DNA of 64,000 nucleotides, from positions 124,001-188,000 of the forward strand of contig JAVSML010024421.1 of NCBI GenBank assembly GCA_038503035.1. The letters are read 5' to 3'. Below, in pieces: positions 38,401-53,400 of the stretch (position 1 is its first letter; each line of letters starts with the position of its first letter). The DNA comes from Crocodylus rhombifer. Its lineage: Eukaryota; Chordata; Crocodylia; Crocodylidae. The notes beneath the pieces were generated by a model, which did not search any database, had not been told where the DNA came from, and worked only from the letters and a program-made list of their open reading frames with translations. Position numbers and translations under genes: made by a program.

Positions 38401-41400
38401 ACACAACATAAGTGTGAGCAGCCTGCACTTACAGCAGCACTCTCCCCATGCCCTGCCCCATGCCAGCTGATCCCCAACCCAAGCAGGAAGAGTCGTGCCC
38501 ATCCTAGTCTGCCTTCAGTCACTGCAGGAGGAGCTGGGCCAGGCACATGCAGGTGGGGTGGTGCCTGCTGCAGTCTGCCGCCTTGCTCCTGCACAGCAGC
38601 AGTGATGCCTGTCACCTGCCTGCCTGGCACACCATGCTGCTCTGCCTCTGTACCAGGCTGCCCCGTGCCCCTGTCTGCCTGCAGCAGTGCCACTTACTGG
38701 CAGGGGTGGGGAGGAAGACAAAATACAAGTTTGCCCAGAGCACCATTTTCCCTATGGCTGGCTTTGAAGACAATGTCCAGGGCCATTGTCCCACAAGATT
38801 GGGAACCTGCTTCCCAACACTTCAGGGCCCTGATCCTGCAGAGCAACAGCCCTAGCTCCTTGGCCAAATGCCAAGATGCATATCTGCAAGCATGGGGCAG
38901 GCTAGCCCATGGGATTCCCTTTCTCTGCAGCACAGAACACACACTCTGAAATAATCTGCCTGGGGCACAGGCACTGACTCCATGTGTGCTCCAGGGCTCA
39001 AGCAGCCACTGAAACTCAGCATCCATGGAGCCACACTGGCAGATGTTTAAAAATAAAAAATAAGCATTTTACTGGAAGAAGCACCACATTACTTCAGTCT
39101 GACTCTGCAGCATCTGTAAAAATTGGGCACTTCAGCAGGGCTTTTTGGCTCTTTTAGCTAAAGCTGAGTCAATCAGGTGTTACATAAAAATCCCCAAAAA
39201 GCCCCACTAAAGTGCCTGATCTATACAGATGCTGCAGAGATGGGTAGAAGTAACACACTGCCTTGTCTGGGCATGTGCAGGTCTCAGCACAGGAATACGC
39301 CGAATTAAAAGTAAAGTGCCATTTTGGGAGGTATTTTTTCTTTTTTTACTTTTGTGAACACCCACCAGCAAAAAAACAAAGTCAGCACCTATGTACCTGG
39401 AGAGTGCAGGCAGCCCCCACTTGCAGGAACTATACCATAGGCAGTATGGTGCACCTGCTACTGTGCAGGAGCAAGGCAGAAAGACTGGAGCAGGCACCAC
39501 CCCACCTGGACATGCCCAGCCCAGCTCCTCTTAAGCAAAGATTCACCACAATCACATGGCACAAGCTACTACTAGGAATTATCATGCTTACATTTTAGGC
39601 ATTTTGTTCATTTACATTATGTTCCATAAAACATTTTCTGGCACAAGGGTGACACCTGTTTGTAGCCTGAGTTCCTGTAAGAGTTATCAAATTCCCACAT
39701 ACCTACTGGCCTCTGTATTTCTCTACTCCTTTCTTTCCACACACTTCCAACTTCTACCTTCACCCTTGCTGCCATATCACATTCCATTGCAACAACCATT
39801 ACTTGCTTCTGCACTTCCTGAGTCTGCCTTCTACCATTTACAAACCCTGCAGCCCTTCTGAGTCTGCCTCCTGCTCTGACCGCACAGGTTTTTTGCTCTG
39901 TTTTCTTAATACAGTTTACTGGCCTCCTCCCCAATCCATGCCGTTCCTGCCATCTGTACAATCCCTTAAATGGTGACAAAAGAATCAATGTCTCCCCTCT
40001 TAGGCCTCTGCCGTATTGGAAACAATGCAAAATGAAGACAGCGACAGCGATCATCACCTGCTGTAATTTACCATCCAGCGCAAGGTGGCAAAGGCATGCA
40101 GTAAGGCAGCAGCCCTAGACTTTAGGAGGGCAAGCTTCAACAAGCTAAGGAGGATAATTGGGGATGCGCTGAGGTCCCAGAGGGGAGGGGAGCCAGATGT
40201 CCAAGGAGAGTGGTTGCTCCTTAAGGAAGCGATCCTCCAAGCCCAAAGGAAGGTAATCCCAACGAGGATCAAAGGGAACAGGAGAGCACACAAGCCTCCA
40301 TGGCTCACTAAAAGCATCCGGGAATGTCTCCTTGCTAAAAAGGAGGCGTACCCCCAATGGAAAGAACGGGTCATCACCAGGGATGACTATTCTGCAGTCG
40401 CTTGGGGATGTAGGAAGGCAGTTAGGAAGGCCAAGGCAAAAATGAAATTAGGACTAGCTTCTCAGATTAAGGACAATAAGAAGTCCTTTTTTAAATACAT
40501 AGGGAGCAAAAAGAAGGTCCTGGGTAACGTGGGGCCCTTGCAGGACGCATTGGGAAATTTGGTCGTCACACCAGATGACAAACCTAACATGTTTAACGAT
40601 TTCTTTGCCTCTATCTTCCTAAGTAGGGACCAGAACAGCCATCTCCCTGCTGGGCCCCCCTCGGGCCCCGGGGGAGGCACACCTGGGCCAAAGGTTAGTG
40701 AGGAACTAGTTAGGGGGCTTCTGGAGGGGCTGGGCGTGTTCAAGTCAGCCGGCCCGGACGATCTCCACTCTAGAGTCCTAAAGGAATTGGCCAAGGTCAT
40801 TGCAGGACCCCTGGCACGGCTTTATGAGCACTTGTGGTGCTCTGGTGTAGTCCCAGAGGACTGGAAGAGGGCCAACGTGGTTCCCATCTTCAAAAAGGGG
40901 AGGAAGGAGGACCCAGGAAACTATAGGCCAGTTAGTCTCACCTCGATCCTAGGCAACTTGTTTGAGAAAAGTATGCTGGCACACATCCATGCATGCTTAG
41001 GGGCAACCAACACGGGTTCATCAGTGGCAGGTCCTGTCAGACCAACTTGGTGGCCTTCTATGATCAGATTACCAGATCATTTGATGCAGGGGTAGCAGTG
41101 GACATGGACTTCCGGAAGGCATTCGACACTGTCTCTCACCCCGTTCTCATTAAGAAACTGGGGGGCTGTGGTGTAGACACCCACACAGTCAAATGGGTCG
41201 CCAACTGGCTGGAGGGCCGCACCCAGAGGGTGGTAGTGGATGGGTCCTTCTCAACCTGGAAGGACGTGGGCAGTGGGGTTCCGCAGGGCTCGGTCCTCCG
41301 GCCCGCGCTGTTCAACATCTTCATCAGTGATTTGGATGAGGGGGTAAAAAGCACCCTGTTCAAATTTGCTGATGACACTAAGATGTGGGGGGATGTGATC

Positions 41401-44400
41401 ACACTAGAAGGAAGCATCAGGCTTCAATCAGACCTAGACAGGCTACAAGGGTGGGCAGATGTGAATAGGATGGGATTCAACACAGACAAGTACAAAGTGA
41501 TGCACCTGGGGAGGAACAACCACCACCATACCTACAGGTTGGGGAACTCCCCTCTTGTCAGCACGGAGGCGGAAAAGGAACTTGGAGTCATCACTGACTC
41601 CAAGATGAACATGGGCCGGCAGTGTGGAGAGGCAGTTAGGAAGGCCAACCGCACCTTGTCATGCATCCACAGATGCATCTCGAGCAGGTCCAAAGAGGTG
41701 ATCCTCCCCCTCTACTGGTCAGGCCGCAGCTGGAGTACTGCGTCCAGTTCTGAGCGCCACACTTCAAGAGGGATGTGGACAGCATGGAGAGGGTCCAGAG
41801 GAGGGCCACCCGCATGATCAGGGGACAGCAGGGCAGGCCCTATGAGGAGAAGCTATGGGACCTGAACCTGTTCAGCCTCCACAGGAGAAGGCTGGGGGGG
41901 GATCTAGTGGCCTGTTATAAACTAGTCAGAGGAGATCAGCAGGCATTGGGGGAGTCACTGTTCCCCCGTGCACTGCCAGGAGTGACCAGGAATAACGGTC
42001 ATAAGCTGGCAGGGGGTAGGTTTAGGTTAGATATCAGGAAGCGCTACTTCACGGTCAGGGCGGCTAGGGTCTGGAACCAACTTCCAAGAGAAGTGGTGCA
42101 GGCTCCTACCCTGGGGGTTTTTAAGAGGAGGTTGGATGAACATCTTGCTGGGGTCATTTGACCCCAGTACTCTTTCCTGCCATGGCAAGGGGTTGGGCTA
42201 GATGATCTACTCAGGTCCCTTCCGACCCTAGAAACTATGTATGTGGAGGGAAGCCTCATTTTCAGGTACAGAGTAGCCACCTTAGTGAGGGTAGCTTTCA
42301 CTTAATTCTATTCACAATAGCAGGAGATAACAACTTGTATGGATAAGGGTAGATTGTTGCATGATTGATGGCAGACATTATAAAAATTGCAGAACCATTT
42401 AGAAATATTGTGATGCTCGCAATCAAATCATCCAAGATGGCAATAATAAGTTTTGAGCAGAAGTAAATTATTTATGAGAAATTAGAATAAACTGAGAATA
42501 CTTTTCCCTTCTTCCCCTCCACCTCTTCATAAAAATTCCATATATAATGAATTTGTAGCTTATTGGCAGAATTAGCAAGAGGCAAAGAGTCAATGGGCAT
42601 AAACATCAAATTCCCCTTACAGCCATCTGCAAGTGATTTTCAAAAGGTCAGAATCAAAGCATCCCTACAGGTTTCATTGGAGAAGTACAGTATCTTACTT
42701 ACCTTGGTGTACCTGCTCAGTGCATACATAACTTAAGAAAAAGATTTTTCAAAAGTCATAAGTGATTTCAGGTGTTTCAGTTTCTGGGTATCCAACCTTA
42801 ACGTAGTCTGCATTTCAGAGTGTGGAAGCTTAATCATTTCAGAAAGTCCATTCCTCTTAGGTGCCTCAAACTGGGCAAAAATATGAGGCACTTGAAGCCA
42901 ATATTTATCATCTGGTCTGTTCTCCAGGTCCATTCTCCAAATCATCACAAGCACTAACTCAAAGTAAAAAGTTGAGTAAAGTTGGCTTGCTTTAAAGGAA
43001 AGAAAACTATTCTGGTCATTTATCAAAAAAAAAAAAACACCCAATAAAACCAGTCTCTGCTAAAAATTGACAGCCATGACTGCCATTCCTGCAAAGCTTC
43101 CAAGAAGTAGAACCTTAGACTATCCTTGCTTCTTGAATTACTAGTTTATCACAGTGTGTCTGAGTATGTTGTTTTTGTGTTCTTCAAAGCTTCCGCAGGT
43201 TTACGCGATCTAATAGTGTAACAGCAGCTGTGCAAGCAGACCTGGATTTCCATGAGAACTTTGAAATATCATTGGATCCTCAAGAGGACACTTTGTACAC
43301 TGGGCAAATATCAAGACAGTTTTCCCGAGATGCAAGCACCTCCACTGTTAGCATACAGGGGTCAGGGAACCATTATCATGCATGTGCGGTGGATGATGAC
43401 TTTGATACAGATTTTGACCCTTCAATTTTACCTCCTCCTGACCCTTGGATTGATTCTATAACTGAAGATCCTCTGGAGGCTGTTCAAAGGTCAGTGTGTC
43501 ACAGAGATGGACACTGGTTTCTGAAGCTTCTTCAGGCAGAGAGAGATCGCATGGAAGGCTGGTGCCAACAGATGGAAAGAGAAGAACAGGAAAACAACTT
43601 GCCTGAGGACAGTAAGTAATTGAATATAATATTGCTGGTAAAAAATATTCTTTTAATACCAGATCCAACCAGTCCATAGAAGTTAATAGGCATCTTTCCA
43701 CTGACTTTCGATCAGGCCACTTTACAAGTACAGTAATCAGACAGGTGTCAATACTCATTCTGCCTACCATAAAAAAATGAAGCCCAGGACCTTCAAGTGC
43801 AGATTCACATATCCCAGACTTGGAGCTATGCTTAGATACAGGGTTTTGTTTGAGCCTTACCTTTCCAATGTATATCAACAATCTATGTTATTAATAAATA
43901 TATATTAGAGCACATGCCACTACAATATTTTTCTCTTCAAGGGATGCAAATAATGAATGTCATGAATTAAGGAGTTTAATAGTGAAAGCTGAATGCATGC
44001 ACAAACACACACAAAAATATTTAAAAACATACAACCGTACAATCTGTGTGCCTGCCATATATGGTAATGACAGATGGCAGGGGAAAACCTAATGATGTTT
44101 TACACGGCCATCAAAACAACTAGTCATCTAGGGAAAGTGGGCAAACAGAAAATTCATAGGGCTGATGTATACAAAGCTGTTAAGTTTCTGTGCTAGAATG
44201 TCCTTGAAGTATTTCACAGTATTCATACTTACAAAGCTTTTAAATTGAACTGCCCATTAAAAAAAAATTGTTCTGGCCATAGAAAGTAGGAGTTATGTAG
44301 GCTAGGATCAGTACCTCTATATAAAGCACAAAAATCACATGGTATATATAACCTGCAGAGTCTTTATCTGCTTTTTGAATCTTTTTTTTTTTTTTTTAAA

Positions 44401-47400
44401 CTGTGCTTGGTGGCAGCAGCAGGAGGAAAGGGGTCGACCTTAACAGCCCTTAGTGAGTTATCGGTTGCTTTGTGATGTCATCTGAGATTCTTGAATGTGA
44501 CAGCTGTTTCCTGAGGACATTGTTTGACATTCCACTGCTGGACAGCAGTTTCCTATTCTACCTGCTGCCAAATAAAAGCATATGGTGAAAGTCACAGTAG
44601 CCAGCTCACTAATGTTGGGAACAAAAGCTTGTTGTTGTAAACTCAGAACCAAATCATGTCTTTTATAAACTCGGCAGAGACGGCAGATTTTTTTTTAACT
44701 GATAAAACATAAGCAGAATAAGGAATGCATCTTTTGTTTTCAGCCTTCAACTCTGACAGTGCACAGTGCATGTTTGACCTGATAACAAAATAATGACAAT
44801 CTGCAACGAGCAAATTTTCCTCAATGCCATGGCAGCTGACAGAATGCTTGTTCCCTCAGCACTTGAAGTAAAACGATACAAGCTTCTTCCAGACAATGCA
44901 GCCCTTGTGTGAAACAGCTGTCTTGGGGAGACGGCTCACTGCTATTTGACAGTAGCTTGTATGTTACATAGATACGTTCGGTATTATCTAACTAGGAATG
45001 AATCTACCAGATGGGACTGAATGTTTCTTGCTAGGAATGCAGTCTATTGCTGTGTTAAGCAAGCAGGTTAAGGTTCAGCTGTTCCAGGGGGAAATACAAA
45101 TATACAGAGAAATGTCTTTGGTCCTGTCTCATCTTGAGAAATAATTGTACAAATATACTGGTTTTACTTGACAACACAGTCTGATAAAACTGTTGCATGT
45201 GTAGTAAGCACACTGATACCCCTTTTCTATTGTATACTCATTCTTTCAAGCCATGACACCCAATATGCCTCCATCATAGTTTATTTTTTTGTGTATGTCC
45301 AAGTATTGTTTCTAGGAATTCTTGTGCTTTCTCTTTATGCAAGGAAAGAGTTAAAGATGCAAGCTTAAGTATGCAATTAAGGACTTGATCTAACGTTTAT
45401 TGAAGTTACTAGGTTTTTGTCAGTTGATTTCAGAATAGTTTGGATTTATCTATTACATGCTTGCTATTCTCCCCCTCTCCCCTGCCCCCAAAGCAAGATA
45501 TTACACTGTAAGCCTGTTAAGGAATCCTATCCATAACAAACTTTGACTATCCTAAAATCCTTTCCTCATATTGGCATTAAATCAGCAGAATATGATCTCA
45601 GGGTACATTTGTAGCCAGCTGAGGTATAGGAAAAAGTAGTGTTCTTACAATCCATGGTCTACATTCCATATTCATGTACAGCTTCAATATTTCAACTGGA
45701 TTTAATTCATCCTAAAAAACTGCAAATAGTTCTGATTCACCACAGGTCATGGGTATTATGCAAGTGCATTGGTAGATGTAAATAGAGAAATGAGTCAGAA
45801 CCCAAATAGTTAAAACTGCAATAGAAAACAAAGGAGGTCAGAAGACAAATGGCCACCAACATCCTGATCACTTAGCCTGAATACTTTATCCCTCTGGGCT
45901 TGTGCATATACAAAGGGTGACCTCAAATCTTCACTACCCCTATTATTGAAGTCAAGAGTCTCCGCTTGCAGTTATGTTGGGTTTACACATTTTCATGAAA
46001 ATTTACTTTTTAAAGTAAAATATAAGCAGCGCAGCCTAGGAACAAGAGCGAAAGTTTGGGCAAAGGTAAAAAGACTTCTCTTATCTTAACTGGCTAGATA
46101 TGAGAAATGGTAACTAGAAGTAGTCAAAGTTCTGACTAATTTTACTCCCACTATCCTCCCGTACTTCTGTTTCCTCTGATTTCTGATAAATATTCTCCCC
46201 TGACCATGCTCTATGCATTCAGTCTGTTTTTCAAAGTCTCAGAAGACACAGGTCCCATATATTCTCTCCACCAGTATTTGAAGAATGAAATACAACAGCA
46301 AAAAAAAAAAAAATCTACAAGCTACAAGATACTATAGTTAGGAAATGTCAATTGTACTATTAAAAAACAGATATACATTTAGGGATTGATTCTACAGCCC
46401 TTACTTAAATTAAGTAGTAGTCACCTATCAACACAGACCCAATAACTTCATCAAGATTATTTCTATAATTAAATGTTATTCAAACCAAGGACTGTAGAAT
46501 CAGGTCGTCTTAACTTGCTCTATTGAGCCTTTATTCTCCTTAATAGCTGACCTAGGGGTATTTCCTGCCTTTTGTCATGCCTTGAGTTATTTAAATGCTG
46601 CCCTGTCAACATAAATAGGCTAGAATATTGGTCCATCCTACTTTAGAAATAGATTGTGACAACTCCTATGGCAGGATCACTTCATATGCACAAGATGCTT
46701 CTGACATTTGTGTTGAAGTTGTTAGTCTTGGTCCCAGTGACTGAGTCATTCTTTTCTGTGTTATTCTCTTTGGGTTTTTTGCCTTTACTTCTTTACCCTT
46801 GCATTTATTTATATATCATTCCAAAGAGAGGACTGAGCAATGTATAGACCTAATAGAATTGATAGTCCCTGCCCAAAGGACCTACAATTAAGCTTAAGCA
46901 TACAAATGATGAGAAAAATCAGTAACTTAAAGGCTTCTCTCCACAAGGAGATTGATTGGTATAACTGATATAAAATAAGTGTCCCGCATGGATGTTACTC
47001 TGGAACAATAATAAAAAACACAACAGTAAGAGTTTCACATTTTGAAATAATGCCCACATGGTGGAGTTATTTTAGAATAAGTAATTATTGCAAAATAGCT
47101 ATTGCAGAATAGTTATTCACAAAACAGCTGTGACAATAGATTCCCCCCCCCCTCCAGTAGACCAGTTCAGGAAGTAGATTTAGAAGGAAAAGTGGGTCAT
47201 AGCAAAACAGATGACAACTACCAGTATCACCACCCTTCTGAAACAAGATACCTCACTTTCCCCCCGAGGGAGGTATGAAGGCAACACGTGACAGATGTTA
47301 GTCACATTACTTAATACACTTCTGTAAAGTCATTCACGTCTGACAGTAATGAGTGTAGTATGAGAAACTGTACAGATTAGAAGGTAACATGAGTCAACTT

Positions 47401-50400
47401 CTATACCCGTTTCCAACTGTTATGACTGCATGTTGGATTCTAGTCGTTTGCCATTGGCTTTGTAAATGTCGAGGTTCTATGAATTGAAGGTGTCGGTTTA
47501 AGTATTTTTGTCTTCTGGATCCCCCTCTCCTGGTGCAAAGGGCTTTGGCTATCTCTGATTAACATATTTTGACTCATATTTTCACTTTCCTGTGTTTGGC
47601 CCCAAACTGTTGTGGGTTTTTTGCAAGTGTAGAGCCTCTCAGGATTTTAACCAGAGAAAGAGTATAGCAGCACGTTGTTTTCTCTGTGTGTGTGTGTTTT
47701 GTTTTTTACTGTTTCCTAGGTCCTTTCTTTCTGGCAGCAGAAGTTTTGACTGAATTAGAGAGAAGAGCATTCTGCCTTCAAAATTAAAAGCAACATGTAT
47801 TGTTGAGGCAGAACTGGAAAGACTTTGCTTTCTGGGAAGATTCCTTTCAGTCTTTCATGTTCTTTGTCAACAGCTTTAAAAAAATCTTCTGCGACAGGGT
47901 TGGTTGTGCTGGCTGGTAGAACATTAATAGACTGCTTGTTTTGAGGGGCAAGAAATCAGCAACACTTGACTAGATACATCAGCAGCTATAACAGAAACAG
48001 TAACAATGGAGAACAGCATCAGCATGCACCTCACAGTCAGCTGGGATGGTGATTTTCAGAGAAACAGCTAGTCGCTAGGCAGCCAGGCCTTCCTTTCTTC
48101 CCTCATTCTACTTCATGATAATTTTGGAATATTAAAAACTTTTATAGCTTGAAAACAAAAGAAAGAGGAATGATTCCCTACCCTCATGGCAAAAGTTATT
48201 ATTACTTCATTTGTGAACACACTCCCTACATGATTTCCCACAGTCACTGTCCATCCTACAAACAACACTTTCTTCATTTTTAATAAGAAGTTTAGAGCCC
48301 ATTCTCTCCCCATCTCTACTCTTGGGCTCTGTTGTGAAGTGTCGGATGGCCACGCTCCAGATGAGGCAGCTGTGCTGAAGTATACTCAGTGGGAAGAGTT
48401 TTCATAACAATGGAAACCACATGAAAGCTCTCGGAGTACCTCCTCCCTACTATTGAAGCCTCCTTTCAGTTGAGTGGTTTGCACATTGGGTTGCATAAAT
48501 GACTAGACACACCAAGGGGTCCATTTTCAGCACTGTGCGCAGGGAATTAGACACGCAAGTCTTACTAACAATAATGAGACTGGTGTGTAGAATTCCCTGC
48601 GCAATGTGTTGAAAATATCCCACTTAGTGAATCTGCCAGTTCACAGCTATTTCTTGGTAGTGGTCATCTGAGCTATGAGAACAAAGTAAAAGGCTTGGGG
48701 TGAAGAGAGGGTATATACGACTCTTTTCCATGCCTTCTAAAGATAAAACTGGAACATTTTTCCCCAGCCAGCTTTTTATTCCTCCTTCCTACTCTACACG
48801 CGACTTTGCAACCATAAGGCTCATAAGCATAGCAATACAAATTAGAAAGCAAAATATGGGTCTGCGATTGTATACGTGCTTTCCATTAAGCACACTTCAG
48901 CATCTAATGATAGCTTTATACCTGCTTGGTCCATTTATTTAAGTGTTCTTGATTATCCAGAAAAAAAATTGGCAAATAGGTAATTTTGTGGCAGCACTCT
49001 GGTAGCAAATGGATAATATGGGCCCTGCTGGGTCACCAGAGTTCTTGGTTTGTTTTACAAGTCAAATATCTTCATGGTATTTTCCCCCCAAGAAGTCTCC
49101 TAACATTGTGTTAGAGTGGAGGAGAGAGGCAGCATGGTCCACAGACATGGCACAGAAGACCTGGGATCTATTCCAAATTGTGCCAGTGGTCTGCTGCGAA
49201 GTGTCATGACCAAGGTCACATTGCTCTGTGCCTCTGTTTCCCCTCCTTCATGTGTCCATCTCACCTGTTTAGATTTAGACCTAGTTTTTAATCTGGGGTT
49301 TCTGTCTGTTACAGAAATACAGATAATTAGGGGATAATAATATTGAAAATTAAAGCAGAACAAATTGTGTTTGTGTCTTTCGGTAGTGAAGTGATAATAA
49401 TATTTTTTGGCTTGAGATACTACCCAAAAAAATCAGGGTTTAGTAGCAGATTCCAGTTAGAAGGGAAAATTGGTGATGAAGATAATTTTGTTGGTTTACA
49501 AACAGGCACATACATGGACACAATCCCACTTTTCTGAGCACAAAAGGAATAAGATAAACCAAAGACAGATTTTTTTTGTTGGTCACAGCACCAAATCTCT
49601 TTAAATCATCATTCCCCAAAGTCTGCCCCTATCTCTTTTCTTTCCTTTCCTTTCCCTTTCCCGAAGATCGCATTTTTGGTGTTAATTTAAGTTTCAGCTT
49701 TGTTTCTGTGTTTCTTCTCTCTTCCCTTTCCAATATGTACACCTACCCCCCTCTTCCCAAATAAACAATATTCCTCAAAGCCTCGGTTACCCAGCTACTT
49801 CCAATTCCAGAGCAGACTGCCTTTGTTTTAGATGGTGACTTATGCTTAACAGATTCCTCAGCTGTTTCACAGCCCAAGCAGTAACAATATAAATTCAAGC
49901 TCAGCCAACTTGTTATAGAAACATATGCTATGGGCCAAGATCTCTGATGTGCTGCACAGATCATTATATACTGTTCGGATGGTCCACGGAAGCTTAGCTT
50001 GGCTGGCCAAATGAAGACTCTCTCAGTGGGCCTGAGTCTCCAAGGGGTAAAGAACTAATACAGAGGCTCCTTGATACCTTCCTTTAGGACCTGGCTGGGT
50101 CATTATCAGCTGCTCAAATGTCTATGGCAGCTGGATACAACTAAAAGCAACCCTGAGGCTTCTACAAGTTGTGCTGGTGGCTGAAAAAAAAGTTTCTGGG
50201 TTGCCTTTGGGCTCTGACCTAAAACCCTACTCCCTCTTTTGGGGACCAGCATAACCTAGCAGCACTTGGCCAGTCCCTAGAACTGAGCCTTATATTTCTA
50301 AGTGAAATAGCAGAGGTGTTGGTAGAAGTAGGGTTTCCCAAATAAAGTTGCCTTGCAAGTTTGTAACAATTTCTGCAAGCTCTTTGCTATTCTGCAAGTG

Positions 50401-53400
50401 GGCCAGTCTGCCCTAAGAAGTTTTACCTCTATTGGCTGTTGCCTAGAGATGCAATTTTCTGCAACATTTCTCTACAAGCAAACCCCTTAGTATGATTGCA
50501 GTTACACCAGCATATTTCCCAATTCTGATTTTTTTCATTTGGGGAAATCAGTATAAGCTATACCAGCAAAACTGTGGTTTAGCCTATAAAAGTTGTATAT
50601 GTACAGACTGGGAGGGTTTGCAGTAGTGCTGCAATGTTATCTATAATGCAGATCAATGATAACACTCTTTAAAAAAAAACATAATGTCAACTACTACATA
50701 GCTTTTTCATTTGCTTATATGTTTCAGTCTCTGTAGTAAAGGGGACTGTAACACAGTGGCTGACCAACATTTGCTTTCCTTTCAGTTCTAGGGAAGATTC
50801 GAACTGCAGTGGGCAGTGCTCAACTTCTCATGGCCCAGAAATTTTACCAGTTCAGAGAACTGTGTGAAGAAAACCTGGTACGTAGCATGCATTATAGTTA
50901 TGACTGTGCATCTGTCACTGCTAGGGAACTGACTCTGAGTTACTTACTACATCCTAAATTAGATGAGATTTTTTTCCCTACAACTTGTTTTTATGAAGGA
51001 CTTGATTTTGGCTTCCTGCCAATGCAAACTGGGAATAATACAATTGCAGTTAATGTAGTCACACCAGTGCAGAAACTTTGTGATGCCTGGGATAGAAAAA
51101 AAAAAAGAGAGAGAGAGAGACTCAAAAGGCTTTGGATGAAAGCCAATGGATGTTTTGCCACTGATTTCAATGGAGCCTGGATTTTACCTTCAAAGCTGGA
51201 GACTGTTCAGATAAACACTCATGGTTTGGATACTTTTCCATATTGACTGAACCTTGAGTCTTCAAAGTTGGGCTGAAAATCTCATGAAATGAGACTCATA
51301 TGGGATTTCCAGGGCCACCTGCCTTCTGGTGAACAGAAGTGCAAGGAGACTAGTAGTACTTGTATTATTTTGGCTCTTTCGCTTCTAGTACTAGGAAGCA
51401 GTGTTAAAATGAAAACTAATAAGACATTTTTTCCAAACCTCAAAAAGGAAAAATAGTTTGTTGTGTTAGCCACTTATCAAGTATCTCAGACCATGCTTTT
51501 AACTAAGATTGACCCCATAAAAGTAGGTAAGCACAAGCACTCCCAGTTTACTCATGAGGAAACAAGCAGAGAAAGGTGGACAACAGAACGTGGAATGGAG
51601 CACAAAACTCACCACTTTCCATCCTGTGCTTAAAACACTGTATTATTAAAACCTCCAGGCAAGCTGAGGTAGGGGGACTGTGGTACAGTATTGCCAGCCC
51701 CCCCACATCAAGAATTGAGATAAACTCTTAAAAAAAAATCAAGAGATTTGGCATGTAAATCATGAGGTACTCTTTTTGAAGTGTGGCGGTGGGGTTATTT
51801 GTGGAGGTGTGGGGGGCCCCTGCACACCCTGGCAAGATGCAGGGTCCTGTGGGTCAGGAGTGAGGGGCAGCAGCAGGGCTGGGGAGGCCATAGCTTGGGA
51901 ATGAGGGACAGACACAGAGACATAAATGGGCTGGGGTAGGTCATGTGACAGCTGCACGCCGCTTATCCAGGAGCAGAGGGAAGGCGCAGCTCCCTACATC
52001 TCCGTGCACCCCCAGGGTGGCCCCCAGATTTGTGCATGGGGCAAAGGCAGGCTGCCCACTGTGCGCCCTGCTGCCTTTGTCCCAGGAGCTGCTTGGCAAT
52101 ATTGCTGCCTGCTGGGTGGGCAGGGGATGCATGGCTCCCGGGGCAAAGGCAGCAGGGCACAGAGCCCCAGCCTGTAGTGGGTAGCCTGCCTGCCCCATGC
52201 ACAAATCCAAGGACACGTGCCCCCCATTCCTCCCCTGGGGTTGCATGCCACTGTGGGAAGCCACCCCCCTCACCCGCCTTCGATGACCCATCCATAGCTC
52301 TGTTGCATGACCCGCCTTGGCCCCAGGGCCCCATTTACCCCAGCCCCTGTCCCACTCCCTCCCTCACCGTAAGGGCCTTGATCTCCCCACCCCTGCCCTT
52401 TCCCTCTCCTCCTGCCCCCTCCCCTCCACAGACTTACTGGGTCAGTGTGCTCTCTACGTGCACCAGAAGAAAAAATCCCAAGATTTGAGGGTTCTAGCCG
52501 GAGATCCTTAGTCAGAGTTCATTTAACTTGGAAATCGGGAGTCTTGCGATTTTTTGTTGTTGAGAGAGCTGGCATTACTGATGATTACCACATTACAATT
52601 GAATGGATTTTATTTTCTGTTGTTAAGAAAATGCTTTTTTAAAGTGCTGACTTCACCTTAAGGGATGGAATGAATTTGAATGTGACGTGCGCTTTCATTA
52701 AAGCCAAAGTCTCTGTGAAGTTTAAAAGCAGCTGGATAAAAGACATTAAAAATAAATATAACCCTGTAAAAACTCCATATTTAACTCTAGTTTGTAATCA
52801 AAGGTGCAGTCTTTTAGCAACATGCTAAAATTTTCAAGTTCCACTCTTGTTAAAGAGATGGAAATGTTCGACACATCACAAAATCAGGTCCTAGCCTCAT
52901 GGCTAAAGACTGTGAAAAGAGCCTACCTCCTAGCTGTGCTGGCAAGACCCCTAGACTGAACACAGCTCTGCCAACAGAAGAGGGCTCCTGCCAGTTTAGC
53001 TGATGTTTTCTTGGCGAAGGCATGCCATACCAACAGAAAAGCACACCCTGCATCTCCACTAGGGGGCTCTGCCCCTATAGCTATGCTGCTGTAGCAGTGG
53101 TGAGCCATCCATAATGTAGACAATCCATCTGTTTCAAAATGCAATAGGAAAAAACACTCTGCGTTGCTGTGAAGAATGAAAAAGCATTTTGCTAATCTAA
53201 TAGTTATATAATCAATTGTAGTTGATACCCTTTCTATGTAAGAAAGTCATTTTTGGTTGGCTTGTTTCTCCTACAGTCACTGCTTTGGTGGTATACACAT
53301 CCTTTTAAAAATCACTTGCCAGCGATGCTGTGAAATACATGTCGGAAGACAGTTGTTGAGGGAAACAGCTTCATACCTGGCTCTTCAGGGTTTACTTTTG

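Larger units (their letters stand above)
30770..43189 (+). other. DLGAP1 intron after exon B (12.4 kb)
   Basis: The longest intron here. It holds the 30.8-kb inverted-repeat element, a SINE near 31.9 kb, hAT MITEs at 32662 and 33514, tRNA-like SINE heads and a duplicated block near 33.4/34.3 kb, a GC-rich repeat zone (38.1-39.5 kb) and a sense-oriented CR1 (40.04-42.24 kb). From about 34.6 to 37.9 kb I recognise nothing beyond AT-rich DNA and a short GA run near 37551. Confidence 0.9.
43612..50785 (+). other. DLGAP1 intron after exon C (7.2 kb)
   Basis: Repeat-poor intron. It has a T16-type run at about 44382, an A run near 46302 and a SINE at about 49105-49350. No exon or RNA gene is recognised in the rest. 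The low repeat load at 44.4-48.7 kb would fit conserved regulatory DNA, but the sequence alone does not show it. Confidence 0.85.

Noticed and set aside
38248..38949. 233-codon open frame on the plus strand
   Set aside because: Lies in a GC-rich repeat zone with open frames in several phases; low-complexity Pro/Ser/Cys-rich product with no family.
39617..40057. 146-codon open frame on the minus strand
   Set aside because: No recognised domain and it runs into the CR1 5' junction. A retroelement remnant is possible but not supported.
51926..52488. Several overlapping ORFs on both strands
   Set aside because: They fall in the GC-rich core of an inverted-end element; no codon-bias or domain evidence for any one frame.
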